DNA of 5,963 nucleotides from an uncultured Lachnospiraceae bacterium (GTDB taxonomy: Bacteria > Bacillota > Clostridia > Lachnospirales > Lachnospiraceae): NCBI GenBank assembly GCA_902783935.1, contig CACZTA010000285.1, positions 1 through 5,963 on the forward strand, given 5' to 3'. The position numbers and the translations under genes are program-made. This document shows, one piece after another, positions 1-5,963 of this stretch (position 1 is its first letter; each line of letters opens with the position of its first letter). Below the pieces are notes generated by a model. The model did not search any database and was not told the DNA's origin. It saw only the letters and a list, made by a program, of their open reading frames with translations.

Positions 1-278
1 ACCTTGTCGCCGACTGCGACATCAACGGACTTGATCGTCAGCGTGCCGGATATATAGGCGCCCTGGATCCTGTCCGCATGTACGGTTCCTGTCGTGTAAT
101 TTGTCGACTCAAACAGATAGGCGTTTGACGTGACATCATCGTACAGGTCAGCGACACTGATCACTTTCACAGGAGCCGTGTTCATGGTCCGATAGGCGAT
201 AAGGCCGCCGTATATGCCCCCGCATGCCAAGGCTGCGACGAGAATTCCGATCAGTATTCTCTTCAGTGTTTTATTCAC
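1..278 (-). CDS. Second membrane-fusion (HlyD/MacA-like) adaptor, N-terminal part, cut by the window edge
   Basis: Only the first 92 codons are visible; the gene runs off at base 1. I chose the GTG start at 278-276 because a near-perfect Shine-Dalgarno (GGAGGTGAT, 294-286) lies 7 bases upstream. The start overlaps the end of the ATPase gene by 8 bases, which implies translational coupling. The protein opens MNKTLKR, followed by a hydrophobic segment at about residues 8-29 that fits an N-terminal membrane anchor. A Cys at residue 19 loosely fits a lipobox, but the hydrophobic stretch continues past it, so an anchor is more likely. After the anchor come a beta-rich stretch (APVKVISVADL) and GTVHADRIQGAYISG, then SVDVAVGDKV. 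The last resembles the start of the biotinyl-lipoyl half-motif (VxxVxVxxGDxVxxGD) of adaptors that link an ABC permease to the cell exterior. The family call is inferred from this short region; the coiled coil and barrel are outside the window. Confidence 0.72.
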   Translation of the reverse strand, partial: MNKTLKRILIGILVAALACGGIYGGLIAYRTMNTAPVKVISVADLYDDVTSNAYLFESTNYTTGTVHADRIQGAYISGTLTIKSVDVAVGDK

Positions 279-954
279 TGCCGGAATCACCTCCGCTTAA
301 GACACCGTCAAAAATATGGTAAACAGTTTTCGCGTGCTTTGCAATATTCGCGTCATGGGTAATCATGAGGATCGTGGATCCCTTCTCATGAAGCTGCTCA
401 AACAGTTCCATAACCTGCTTTCCCGAAGAAGAATCAAGGGCGCCGGTCGGCTCGTCCGCCAGAAGGAGCGTCGGTTTGCCGACGATTGCTCTCGCGATGG
501 CGACACGCTGGCACTGGCCGCCGGACAGCTGGTCCGGGAAGAAAGTCATACGCTCTTCCAGACCGACCGTCTTCAGGGCTTCGGCGGCGCGGGCCCTTCT
601 CTCCGACTTCCTGACATTTCCGAACAGGAGAGGGAGCGCCACATTATCCAGGGCATTCATTTTGGGAAGAAGGTGGAAGGACTGAAAAACAAATCCGATT
701 TTTTTATTGCGGATTTCCGCCAGCTGGTTGTCATTGCACGCGGCAATTTCCTGTCCGCTGAGCACATAGCTCCCCGAAGTCGGAACATCGAGGCACCCGA
801 TCAGGTTCATCAGTGTTGTCTTGCCGGACCCTGACGGTCCCATGATGGCTATGTATTCCCCTTCCCTCACGTTCAGGTTCACATTCTTCAGGACATGGAC
901 CTTTGACCTGCCCATCGGATAGTCCTTATTGATATTTCTCATCTCAAGTATCAT
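271..954 (-). CDS. ABC transporter ATP-binding protein, LolD/MacB type
   Basis: This 227-residue cytoplasmic ATPase would power a MacB/LolCDE-type export complex. All nucleotide-binding motifs are present: Walker [10 protein letters not shown] (39-47), Q-loop Gln91 in [10 protein letters not shown], signature LSGGQ (143-147), Walker B LLLADE (163-168) with catalytic Glu168, D-loop ALDS (172-175) and switch His200 in ITHD. The features [13 protein letters not shown], the NxxxPLLF stretch and [10 protein letters not shown] are typical of the LolD/MacB/SalX branch, and the length is normal for it. The ATG start at 954 overlaps the stop of the upstream adaptor (ATGA), with GGAGG at 968-964, nine bases upstream. 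The residue after the signature is Cys148, where Gln is usual (LSGGQQQR); no loss of activity is implied. The gene lies between two adaptor genes. Its permease is not in the window and is expected beyond base 1. The substrate is unknown; peptides, antibiotics or lipids are possible for this branch. Confidence 0.95.
   Translation of the reverse strand: MILEMRNINKDYPMGRSKVHVLKNVNLNVREGEYIAIMGPSGSGKTTLMNLIGCLDVPTSGSYVLSGQEIAACNDNQLAEIRNKKIGFVFQSFHLLPKMNALDNVALPLLFGNVRKSERRARAAEALKTVGLEERMTFFPDQLSGGQCQRVAIARAIVGKPTLLLADEPTGALDSSSGKQVMELFEQLHEKGSTILMITHDANIAKHAKTVYHIFDGVLSGGDSGSE
286..294 (-). promoter_or_regulatory. Strong ribosome binding site inside the ATPase gene, for the second adaptor
   Basis: GGAGGTGAT, close to a full match to the 16S anti-Shine-Dalgarno sequence, lies seven bases before the GTG at 278. 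It sits within the last codons of the ATPase gene and decides the GTG start of the next gene. Confidence 0.8.
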
Positions 955-2393
955 CCGACTGCGCCTCCGGTTTCTTCAAAATCATCCGGAATATCCCCGT
1001 CCGCGGTAAAATCATCTCCCTCAAAGGGATCGTATACCTCTTCGCCTTCAAAGGCAAACTCACCGCCGTCTTCGTCCAGTTCAAATCCGCCGTCATCAGT
1101 GAACTCTTCATCGAACTCCTCTTCGTCACCATAGGCGAATTCTTCTTCGCCCATCAGATCCATGCCTTCGATATCGGAATCAGCCCCGTTCTGGAAAGCA
1201 TTTTCATCGTTTTCACTGCACAGGAGACCTTCCGTAAGCTGGTCGGAGGGGTAGGCGATATAATCGGTCTCACTCAGGCCCTTGCTGATAACATAAGTGT
1301 CCGCCTCTTCATCATATTCGCCGAGTGTAACACTTCTGCGCTCGAGTTTCCCGGAAGAATCCTCAGCCCAGATATACGGATCCTTATCCGCATCAAGGAT
1401 ATAGCCGGACGCAAGCCTGATCTTTCCGTCCGGTTCAGGTGAGCCGTCATCCACCCGCATATAGACATGCTGGCCGATGATCAGTCCGTCCAGGTCCTCG
1501 ATATCGACATAGAACGTATATTTTGAAGTAGACGTCATCTCATCCGTTTCACCGCCGAACATATCCTCATTCTGTGATTTCTGCGGGTTTTTATAGTCAA
1601 TCTCGGACACTTCCCCTGTCCAGGAGACATTCTCCTCCGTGCGGGAATAGATCCGCATCGCGCTGCCTTCAGTCACTGCGCCGCGGTTCTGCTCGTTGAT
1701 GGTTCCTTTGATTCTGTAATTGTCGATCTCCACGATCTTAATGAAGGCAGAGGTGTCATTTTCTTCCCCGCCCATATCATAAGCGCCGGGATCCGTCTCC
1801 TCCTCGTCTGTCGACGAGTTCCCTTTATCCGCCGTTCCGGCTTTCGTAATCCTGCCGCCGAAAGGCGCGGTCACCGTGACATCCGAAGCGGAATCCTTCA
1901 GTGACTTTATCTCCTTTTCTTTCTTGGCAATATTGTATTCTTTTTCGCGGATCGACAGTTCCTGCTCCCTGATTGTCAGGGAATACTCCAGCTGCTTGTC
2001 GGCAGATGCCTTCTGCTGGGCCTTCTCCAGATTCGACAGCGTTTTTTTCTCGGATTCGAGGTTGGCCTTGTCAATTTCAAGCTGCAGGCTCTCCGTCTCA
2101 ATCGTATCCTTTATATCCTCTGCATCATATTCAAAAAGAGGATCGCCGCCGTCTACGATGTCTCCTTCTTTCACAAAAACCTTTCCGACTTTTCTGCCGG
2201 TATCCTTGCTGATGGATTCCTCCTTGCCGGTGCTTACGATCCCCACAAACTGCTGGTGCTGCATGATATCCGTCAGGCCTGCAAGCATCGCAACAGACTG
2301 GACGGGAACCGTTCTTTCGGTCGAACTGCCGCAGCCCGAAATACTGACTGCCATAACGCATGCGGCGATTAGCGCCGTCGTTCTTTTTCTCAT
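951..2393 (-). CDS. Lipoprotein membrane-fusion (HlyD/MacA-like) adaptor with a long acidic C-terminal tail
   Basis: The preferred start is the ATG at 2393 (480 residues), with AAAGGA at 2406-2401 seven bases upstream. A longer GTG frame from 2450 is unlikely because that codon lies immediately upstream of, and overlaps, the predicted -10 box. The N-terminus MRKRTTALIAACVMAVSISG|C is a lipoprotein signal peptide (lipobox ISGC, Cys21), so the protein should be anchored outside the membrane. Next come the first lipoyl half VGKVFVKEGDIVDGGDPLF (69-87), an alpha-helical hairpin or coiled coil rich in Glu and Lys (about 91-168), the second lipoyl half VTAPFGGRI (174-182), a beta-barrel region with an acidic loop (195-213), and a membrane-proximal domain to about 391. 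Residues 392-480 form a low-complexity tail with 37 Asp/Glu in 89 residues and no Lys or Arg. The family joins ABC permeases to the extracytoplasmic side. The gene leads the operon and its stop overlaps the ATPase start. Substrate unknown. Confidence 0.9.
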   Translation of the reverse strand: MRKRTTALIAACVMAVSISGCGSSTERTVPVQSVAMLAGLTDIMQHQQFVGIVSTGKEESISKDTGRKVGKVFVKEGDIVDGGDPLFEYDAEDIKDTIETESLQLEIDKANLESEKKTLSNLEKAQQKASADKQLEYSLTIREQELSIREKEYNIAKKEKEIKSLKDSASDVTVTAPFGGRITKAGTADKGNSSTDEEETDPGAYDMGGEENDTSAFIKIVEIDNYRIKGTINEQNRGAVTEGSAMRIYSRTEENVSWTGEVSEIDYKNPQKSQNEDMFGGETDEMTSTSKYTFYVDIEDLDGLIIGQHVYMRVDDGSPEPDGKIRLASGYILDADKDPYIWAEDSSGKLERRSVTLGEYDEEADTYVISKGLSETDYIAYPSDQLTEGLLCSENDENAFQNGADSDIEGMDLMGEEEFAYGDEEEFDEEFTDDGGFELDEDGGEFAFEGEEVYDPFEGDDFTADGDIPDDFEETGGAVG

Positions 2394-2400
2394 CTGAAGA

Positions 2401-2406
2401 TCCTTT
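2401..2406 (-). promoter_or_regulatory. Ribosome binding site that fixes the adaptor start at 2393
   Basis: AAAGGA on the minus strand lies seven bases before the ATG at 2393. It supports the 480-residue form with an N-terminal lipoprotein signal over the longer frame that begins at a GTG at 2450, which has no comparable site. Confidence 0.7.
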
Positions 2407-2441
2407 CCGAAAAGACCGCATGGTGTCTCATAATATATGCT

Positions 2442-2473
2442 ATTATACACAGACGTATGTGATTTTCGTGTGA
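2442..2473 (-). promoter_or_regulatory. Candidate activator-dependent promoter of the export operon
   Basis: On the minus strand a perfect TATAAT -10 box lies at 2447-2442. No acceptable -35 box occurs at a 16-18 base spacing. The nearest, TTCACA at 2474-2469, would need 21 bases. Instead, two direct TCACA repeats (2473-2469 and 2462-2458) are separated by six bases, an 11-base period, and the inner copy ends 10 bases upstream of the -10. This matches the layout of activated promoters of OmpR/PhoB-family response regulators, whose paired direct repeats replace the -35. Transcription would begin near 2435, leaving a leader of about 42 bases before the adaptor start. The boxes are seen directly; the regulator type is inference, and no regulator gene is in the window. 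Confidence 0.45.
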
Positions 2474-2507
2474 ACTGAATTCAGTTGTGATCAGACCGCG
2501 ATTGTGA
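2458..2507 (+). repeat. Four direct TGTGA pentamers at steps of 11, 17 and 17 bases
   Basis: TGTGA occurs at 2458-2462, 2469-2473, 2486-2490 and 2503-2507, all on the plus strand (TCACA on the minus strand). The last two share the longer form TTGTGAT. Four copies of one 5-mer in 50 bases of a short intergenic region is well above chance expectation, though the pattern was picked after looking. All copies point the same way, unlike the inverted half-sites of CRP, so tandem binding by a direct-repeat regulator is the better reading. Confidence 0.4.
2473..2486. promoter_or_regulatory. Perfect 14-base palindrome, candidate operator between divergent genes
   Basis: AACTGAATTCAGTT is identical to its reverse complement over all 14 bases. 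It lies between the divergent adaptor and DegV genes, 26 bases upstream of the adaptor -10 box and 70 bases before the DegV start. It could be an operator for a dimeric repressor, or chance AT-rich symmetry. It overlaps the end bases of two copies of the TGTGA pentamer, so the two elements may compete or may be parts of one site. Confidence 0.35.
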
Positions 2508-2556
2508 TAATATAAGTTCTGACTATTTTTTGTTCTTTACGGTTTTTGAGGTTTTT

Positions 2557-3441
2557 ATGAAGACTGCTATCGTCACTGATACGAACAGCGGGATGCTCCC
2601 CTCTGATGCAGAGGAACACGGTATTATCCTGCTGCCGATGCCGGTTATTATTAACGGCAAAGAATATCTCGAACACGTCAATCTGACGCCCGAGCATTTT
2701 TACCAGCTTCAGGCAGAGGATGCAGAGATCCATACTTCCCAGCCGTCCGCTGGGGATGTCATCGATCTCTGGACCGACCTGCTGAAGGATTATGATTCAA
2801 TTGTCCATATCCCGATGTCGAGCGGGCTGTCCGGCACCTGTGCAAGTGCTGCCCTTTATGCGCATGATTTTGACGGCAGGGTCCAGGTCGTTGACAACCA
2901 GCGGATATCCGTCACCATGCGGCAGTCCGCACTTGATGCGAAAGTAATGGCGGACCGCGGGATGGAAGCCGCGGAGATCAAACGCATCCTCGAAGAGACC
3001 AGGTTCCGTTCCCACATCTATATCATGATGGATACATTGAAGTATCTGAAAAAGGGCGGCCGGATTACTCCGGCAGCGGCAGCCATTGCAGGCGTCCTCC
3101 ACCTGAAACCCGTTCTTCAGATACAGGGCGGAAAGCTCGACGCCTTCGCGAAAGCCAGAGGAGTGAAAAACGCAAAAAAAATAATGACGGAAGTCGTTGA
3201 AAAAGAAATCCGCGAAGAATTCGGGGGGCTTGATGCAGATCCGCCCGGTGCGTGGATCGGGGTTGCCCATACGGGAAACAGCGAAGAAGCGGCGAGGTTT
3301 GCCGAAGAAACCGCCGGGCGTTTCCCCGGCTTTGCGATCCATACAGACGAACTGCCTGTCAGCATCGCCGCCCATACAGGGCCCGGCACTCTGGCGCTCA
3401 CCTGTACGGAGGTGCTCCCTGAAGGTGTACAGTACCGTTAA
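2557..3441 (+). CDS. DegV family protein (fatty-acid-binding, FakB-like)
   Basis: This is a 294-residue cytoplasmic protein of the DegV fold. Characterised members (FakB) hold a fatty acid while FakA phosphorylates it, feeding exogenous fatty acids into phospholipid synthesis. Visible motifs are the N-terminal strand and loop TAIVTDTNSGM (3-13), LPMPVIINGKEY (26-37), the lipid-head-group loop TSQPS (60-64), the second-domain loop MSSGLSGT (87-94), VVDN, LKYLKKGGRI followed by an Ala-rich helix, LKPVLQI, GVAHTGNSEEA, and the C-terminal HTGPG (273-277) expected at the carboxylate site. The length is normal. I chose the ATG at 2557, with GAGG at 2548-2551 five bases upstream, over an in-frame TTG at 2530, because the family starts directly with the first strand. 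TDTNSG differs from the commoner TDSTSD form, but ligand-loop residues are intact. It is a single-gene unit with its own terminator. No FakA kinase is in view, so the lipid role is inferred from the family. Confidence 0.93.
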   Translation: MKTAIVTDTNSGMLPSDAEEHGIILLPMPVIINGKEYLEHVNLTPEHFYQLQAEDAEIHTSQPSAGDVIDLWTDLLKDYDSIVHIPMSSGLSGTCASAALYAHDFDGRVQVVDNQRISVTMRQSALDAKVMADRGMEAAEIKRILEETRFRSHIYIMMDTLKYLKKGGRITPAAAAIAGVLHLKPVLQIQGGKLDAFAKARGVKNAKKIMTEVVEKEIREEFGGLDADPPGAWIGVAHTGNSEEAARFAEETAGRFPGFAIHTDELPVSIAAHTGPGTLALTCTEVLPEGVQYR

Positions 3442-3453
3442 CTGACAACATAA

Positions 3454-3489
3454 AACAGGCTCCTCTTTCATTGAGGGGCCTGTTTTTTT
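3454..3489 (+). terminator. Rho-independent terminator after the DegV gene
   Basis: A 12-base stem (AACAGGCTCCTC at 3454-3465 with GAGGGGCCTGTT at 3473-3484, one T-G wobble) encloses a 7-base loop and runs into seven T residues (3483-3489). It starts 13 bases after the DegV stop. On the opposite strand the hairpin is followed by only four T, so it may also stop, less efficiently, the convergent leucine-rich-repeat transcript that ends at 3539. Confidence 0.92.
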
Positions 3490-3538
3490 CCGCGTAAGGG
3501 ACGCCGGTGCGCCCCTGTACACACATCTGACTTCTCAC

Positions 3539-4867
3539 TCACAGAGAGTAGTCATATTTTTTTCTCGCAAAATGAGTTTTACGATAGATCATCATGGACG
3601 CCGCCAGTTCCGGACGTCCCATTTCCCCGAGATATGCAACTGCCTTCCCCGCGTCTTCATCCTTCTCCGGAAAACCGCATCTAAAGAGCATAGTCAGAAG
3701 TTCCGGTCTGTCAGCTGTCCCGATCATCCGTATGATATCATGAAGATGCATCTCCAGCATTTCCATATACCGTTTTTCAGAGGTCTCTGTCAGTTCTTTT
3801 CTCCAGACAAGCCGTGACAGAAGCATTTCCACCCTGCTGAGATCCGGATACCATCTTTCCAGCTTCCGGTCATATTCGGCAAAATCATAGAGTTCCCCGT
3901 TTCTCCCGAATCCCCGCAGCAGGTCTTTCAGCAGATAGGGATTTCCGTCAGGAAACCGGATCCGCTCCCCGTCCGGGAAGACTGCTTCCTTCAGCGCCGT
4001 TCCGCTGAAAGCATTTTCGCCGATTCTCAGGAGTTCCCTGCCGACAGTAAACGTTCTGACGGGAGTGCGGAGAAACGCATATCTCCCGATTTCCGTCGTC
4101 CCCGGCAGAAGGGCGGGCTCGTTTCCGGAACCGAACCATCTGTGGAGCCTTATGCCTCCGTTCCCTGAAAGACGTTCATATAAACCGCCGTCTGCCTCAA
4201 AAAAAACAGGATTGCCCGGATCTGCTTCCGCTTTAGTGATGCCGGGAGACGCGCTGTACATATTCCGGATATTTGCCAGGACCCCCTCCGGCAGGATCCT
4301 GAGGGATGCCGGCAGGCGAACGCACCGGAGCGCTTCCCGGCCTTCAAAGACACCCGGGAGGATTTCAACCGTTCCCTCTCTCACAGTAAAGCTGTCTGCA
4401 TCCCGGCAGGGCTGGACGCCTTCAAGCGTCTGTTTTCTGTAAATTCCAAAGCCGTCTGTGGTGTAGCGGGCATTCCCTTCCGCAAAAACCACCCTGCACG
4501 GCAATGCCGAAACGCCGCGGATCCTGCGCACACTCGCCGGGACTGTCAGTTCCGTTACCCCTGTCCCTGCGAGAAAATCTTCCCCGATCTCAATAATCCC
4601 CTCAGAAAGAATCACTTCGCGGAGCTGCATACACAGTTCAAAAGCATGGGGCAGAATCCGCCTGACCGTACCGGGAACCCGGATTATTTCAACAGACTGT
4701 CCGGCTTCCGCAAATGCATGGCTTCCGATCTCGGTGACAGGCATGCCGCCGAGCGTCTCCGGTACCCGGACCTCTTTTTCCGCCCCCGTATACTCTGCCG
4801 CCGCTGTCCCGTCAAACGTTTCACGCCATTTCCAGCATCCTTCAGGCGTTAGTCCCCTCTCCGGCAT
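3539..4867 (-). CDS. Cytoplasmic BspA-type leucine-rich-repeat protein
   Basis: This 442-residue protein has no signal peptide, sortase motif or membrane segment, unlike the surface-anchored BspA proteins, so it is probably cytoplasmic. Residues about 15-300 carry LRR_5-type repeats recognisable by VxxPxxxxxIxxxAFxxC/G units, for example VRVPETLGGMPVTEIGSHAF (33-52), IRVPGTVRRILPHAFELC, LREVILSEGIIEIGEDF, LTVPASVRRI, VRLPASLRILPEGV and LRIGENAFSGTALKEAVFPD. Several middle units are degenerate. Residues about 305-442 are predicted helical and end in MMIYRKTHFARKKYDYSL, a tail style I associate with other intracellular clostridial LRR_5 proteins (recollection, not verified). The ATG at 4867 follows the stop of the ATPase gene with no gap and has AAGGAG at 4881-4876, eight bases upstream, so the two are co-translated. 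A protein-binding or scaffolding role with the AAA+ partner is inferred; the function is unknown. Confidence 0.85.
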   Translation of the reverse strand: MPERGLTPEGCWKWRETFDGTAAAEYTGAEKEVRVPETLGGMPVTEIGSHAFAEAGQSVEIIRVPGTVRRILPHAFELCMQLREVILSEGIIEIGEDFLAGTGVTELTVPASVRRIRGVSALPCRVVFAEGNARYTTDGFGIYRKQTLEGVQPCRDADSFTVREGTVEILPGVFEGREALRCVRLPASLRILPEGVLANIRNMYSASPGITKAEADPGNPVFFEADGGLYERLSGNGGIRLHRWFGSGNEPALLPGTTEIGRYAFLRTPVRTFTVGRELLRIGENAFSGTALKEAVFPDGERIRFPDGNPYLLKDLLRGFGRNGELYDFAEYDRKLERWYPDLSRVEMLLSRLVWRKELTETSEKRYMEMLEMHLHDIIRMIGTADRPELLTMLFRCGFPEKDEDAGKAVAYLGEMGRPELAASMMIYRKTHFARKKYDYSL

Positions 4868-5963
4868 TTATGCCTCTCCTTTTCTGTAGTTCTGTACCAT
4901 TTTCTGAAGTTCGGCACTCCGCTCATGGAGCATGAACCGCTTCTGGTAGCGGAAATACGTATCACAGCCGTATTCAGAGATAAAGGCTGCCGCGTCCGGG
5001 TTCATCGTCATCTCCGTCACCGCAACAAGCATCTCATTCCCGTCGCCGAAGCACTCCTCGATAAACGAAAATCCCCGCTGCAGGCGCTCCGACACTGTCG
5101 TGCAGGTCTCTTCAAGCAACCGCACCTCCCCGTCAAACATCCGCTTCATGACAGCGAACTGTTCGTCCGTGTCTTCTGTGCGGGTGAGCCGGATCTCCTT
5201 CCTGACCTTCTCCGCAAAATGTATCCCATAGAGATACATTCTCTGTTCCCTGTTAGAAATGCTTCTGGCTTCTTTCAGCTTTCGCAGGGTTTCTTCCGCT
5301 TCTTCTCCGATACAGGACAGCGCTTCGGTGGCGCTTATGCAGACGCCGTCCGCCAGGTCCCCGCGGACCGAGCGCAGCTTCGGAAGCAGTTCCCGGACCT
5401 GCTGTTCCTTCTCCACAGCCTTTTCCGTCTCCGCAAGCAAGGCCCCCGTAATCAGCTCCGTGACCGTCAGCCTTTCATCGAAGTCCGCCTGCCGGGCGCG
5501 TTCGAAGATCTCAGAGGGAGCATTTCCGTCAAGTATCTCCCCGATCCGGTAATCTCCCCTGTATTTCGAGAACAGCTCATACCATGTCGCAAATTCTCCT
5601 GCGACCCTCGGGTGCCTGATATACTGGCTGATCAGCCTTTCCGTCACCGGGAATGCCATCTCTTCATAGAGAAAGAGCGCTTCCGAAAGATCTTCCCATC
5701 CCCTGGCCGTGACATACCGCTTTCCCTGCGCATTCTGCTCAACGATATAAAAGTCTTCATGGCGGGTCTCAAGATAGGACTGTACTGACATGTGCAGCCC
5801 TTTCTCCGCAGCGTAGCGCTTCCAGATTTCGTAATCGGCCTCTACTTCCAGCAGCTTCAGCCGGTCCAGCGTCACGATATCAAATTCCCTGACAGACCGG
5901 TTGAAAGCAGGCGGGTTCCCGGCTGTCACGATGACCCATCCCTGCGGCATCCGGTGGCTGCCG
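4868..5963 (-). CDS. MoxR-like AAA+ ATPase, C-terminal part, cut by the window edge
   Basis: The frame is open through base 5963, so the ATG at 5950 is internal and the true start lies outside the window; 364 residues are visible. Numbering from that Met, WVIVTAGNPP (5-14) holds the sensor-1 Asn. The segment FNRSVREFDIVTLDRLK (16-32) covers the region of the arginine finger, and YVTARGWEDLSEAL (79-92) contains the likely sensor-2 Arg83. These match the C-terminal half of MoxR-family AAA+ modules; Walker A and B are not visible. After the lid comes a long helical extension (about 95-360), rich in Glu, Arg and Leu and probably coiled coil around 170-240, which is longer than in plain MoxR. MoxR proteins usually act as chaperones with a VWA-domain partner (as RavA with ViaA). 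No VWA gene is visible here; the gene is followed directly by the leucine-rich-repeat gene. Substrate and process are unknown. Confidence 0.85.
   Translation of the reverse strand, partial: GSHRMPQGWVIVTAGNPPAFNRSVREFDIVTLDRLKLLEVEADYEIWKRYAAEKGLHMSVQSYLETRHEDFYIVEQNAQGKRYVTARGWEDLSEALFLYEEMAFPVTERLISQYIRHPRVAGEFATWYELFSKYRGDYRIGEILDGNAPSEIFERARQADFDERLTVTELITGALLAETEKAVEKEQQVRELLPKLRSVRGDLADGVCISATEALSCIGEEAEETLRKLKEARSISNREQRMYLYGIHFAEKVRKEIRLTRTEDTDEQFAVMKRMFDGEVRLLEETCTTVSERLQRGFSFIEECFGDGNEMLVAVTEMTMNPDAAAFISEYGCDTYFRYQKRFMLHERSAELQKMVQNYRKGEA

Noticed and set aside
316..834. A 172-residue plus-strand open frame over the ABC ATPase
   Set aside because: The opposite strand encodes all canonical ABC motifs, and the frame has no family features.
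2394..2450. A longer N-terminus for the lipoprotein adaptor, starting at a GTG at 2450
   Set aside because: The extra 19 residues would put non-hydrophobic sequence before the lipoprotein signal, and the GTG lies upstream of the predicted transcription start. The ATG at 2393 has a good ribosome site.
2458..2507. TGTGA pentamers as CRP/FNR binding sites
   Set aside because: CRP sites need inverted half-sites (TGTGA-N6-TCACA). Here all copies point the same way and no inverted partner occurs at the right distance.
2797..3522. A 241-residue open frame antisense to the DegV gene
   Set aside because: It overlaps a clear DegV coding sequence, runs through the terminator hairpin, shows no recognisable domain, and has Cys/Gly/Phe-rich composition typical of antisense translation.
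4925..5788. A 287-residue plus-strand open frame antisense to the AAA+ ATPase
   Set aside because: It is a shadow of the ATPase frame: Arg/Leu/Phe-rich, with no motif and no convincing ribosome site, while the opposite strand carries clear MoxR motifs.
5948..5950. The ATG at 5950 as the start of the ATPase gene
   Set aside because: The frame stays open to the window edge and the residues before it (GSHR) continue the conserved lead-in to the AGNP sensor-1 strand. A MoxR protein cannot begin there because its Walker motifs must lie upstream.

Overview
The window looks like chromosome of an anaerobic Clostridia (Bacillota), most likely Lachnospiraceae or a close relative. This is inferred from gene content: a MacB-type export operon whose adaptor is a lipoprotein, a DegV protein with a TDTNSG start motif, and a MoxR-like ATPase coupled to a BspA-type leucine-rich-repeat protein. 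Strong GGAGG-type ribosome sites and a base composition a little over half G+C by eye also fit. There are no RNA genes, insertion sequences, CRISPR arrays or phage genes.

Region 1 (1-2393, minus strand) is an export operon read right to left. It holds a lipoprotein membrane-fusion adaptor with a long acidic tail, a LolD/MacB-type ATPase (ATGA overlap), and the first 92 codons of a second adaptor (8-base overlap, GTG start). The permease expected for such a system is not in view and probably lies beyond base 1. The tight coupling implies one transcript and one envelope complex that exports, or responds to, an unidentified substrate.

Region 2 (2394-2556) is a divergent intergenic region of 163 bases. 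It holds a perfect minus-strand TATAAT box, two direct TCACA repeats 11 bases apart that end 10 bases upstream of that box, two further copies of the same pentamer at 17-base steps, and a perfect 14-base palindrome. The layout resembles a site for an OmpR-family response regulator and suggests that the export operon is activator-controlled.

Region 3 (2557-3489, plus strand) is a single DegV-family (fatty-acid-binding, FakB-like) gene followed by a strong intrinsic terminator. The terminator sits between convergent genes.

Region 4 (3539-5963, minus strand) is a second operon: the C-terminal part of a MoxR-like AAA+ ATPase, cut by the right edge, followed with zero spacing by a cytoplasmic BspA-type leucine-rich-repeat protein. 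The two are probably functional partners, but their role is unknown. This pair, the acidic adaptor tail and the phased regulatory repeats are the most interesting points. I found no clear evidence of a wholly new system.
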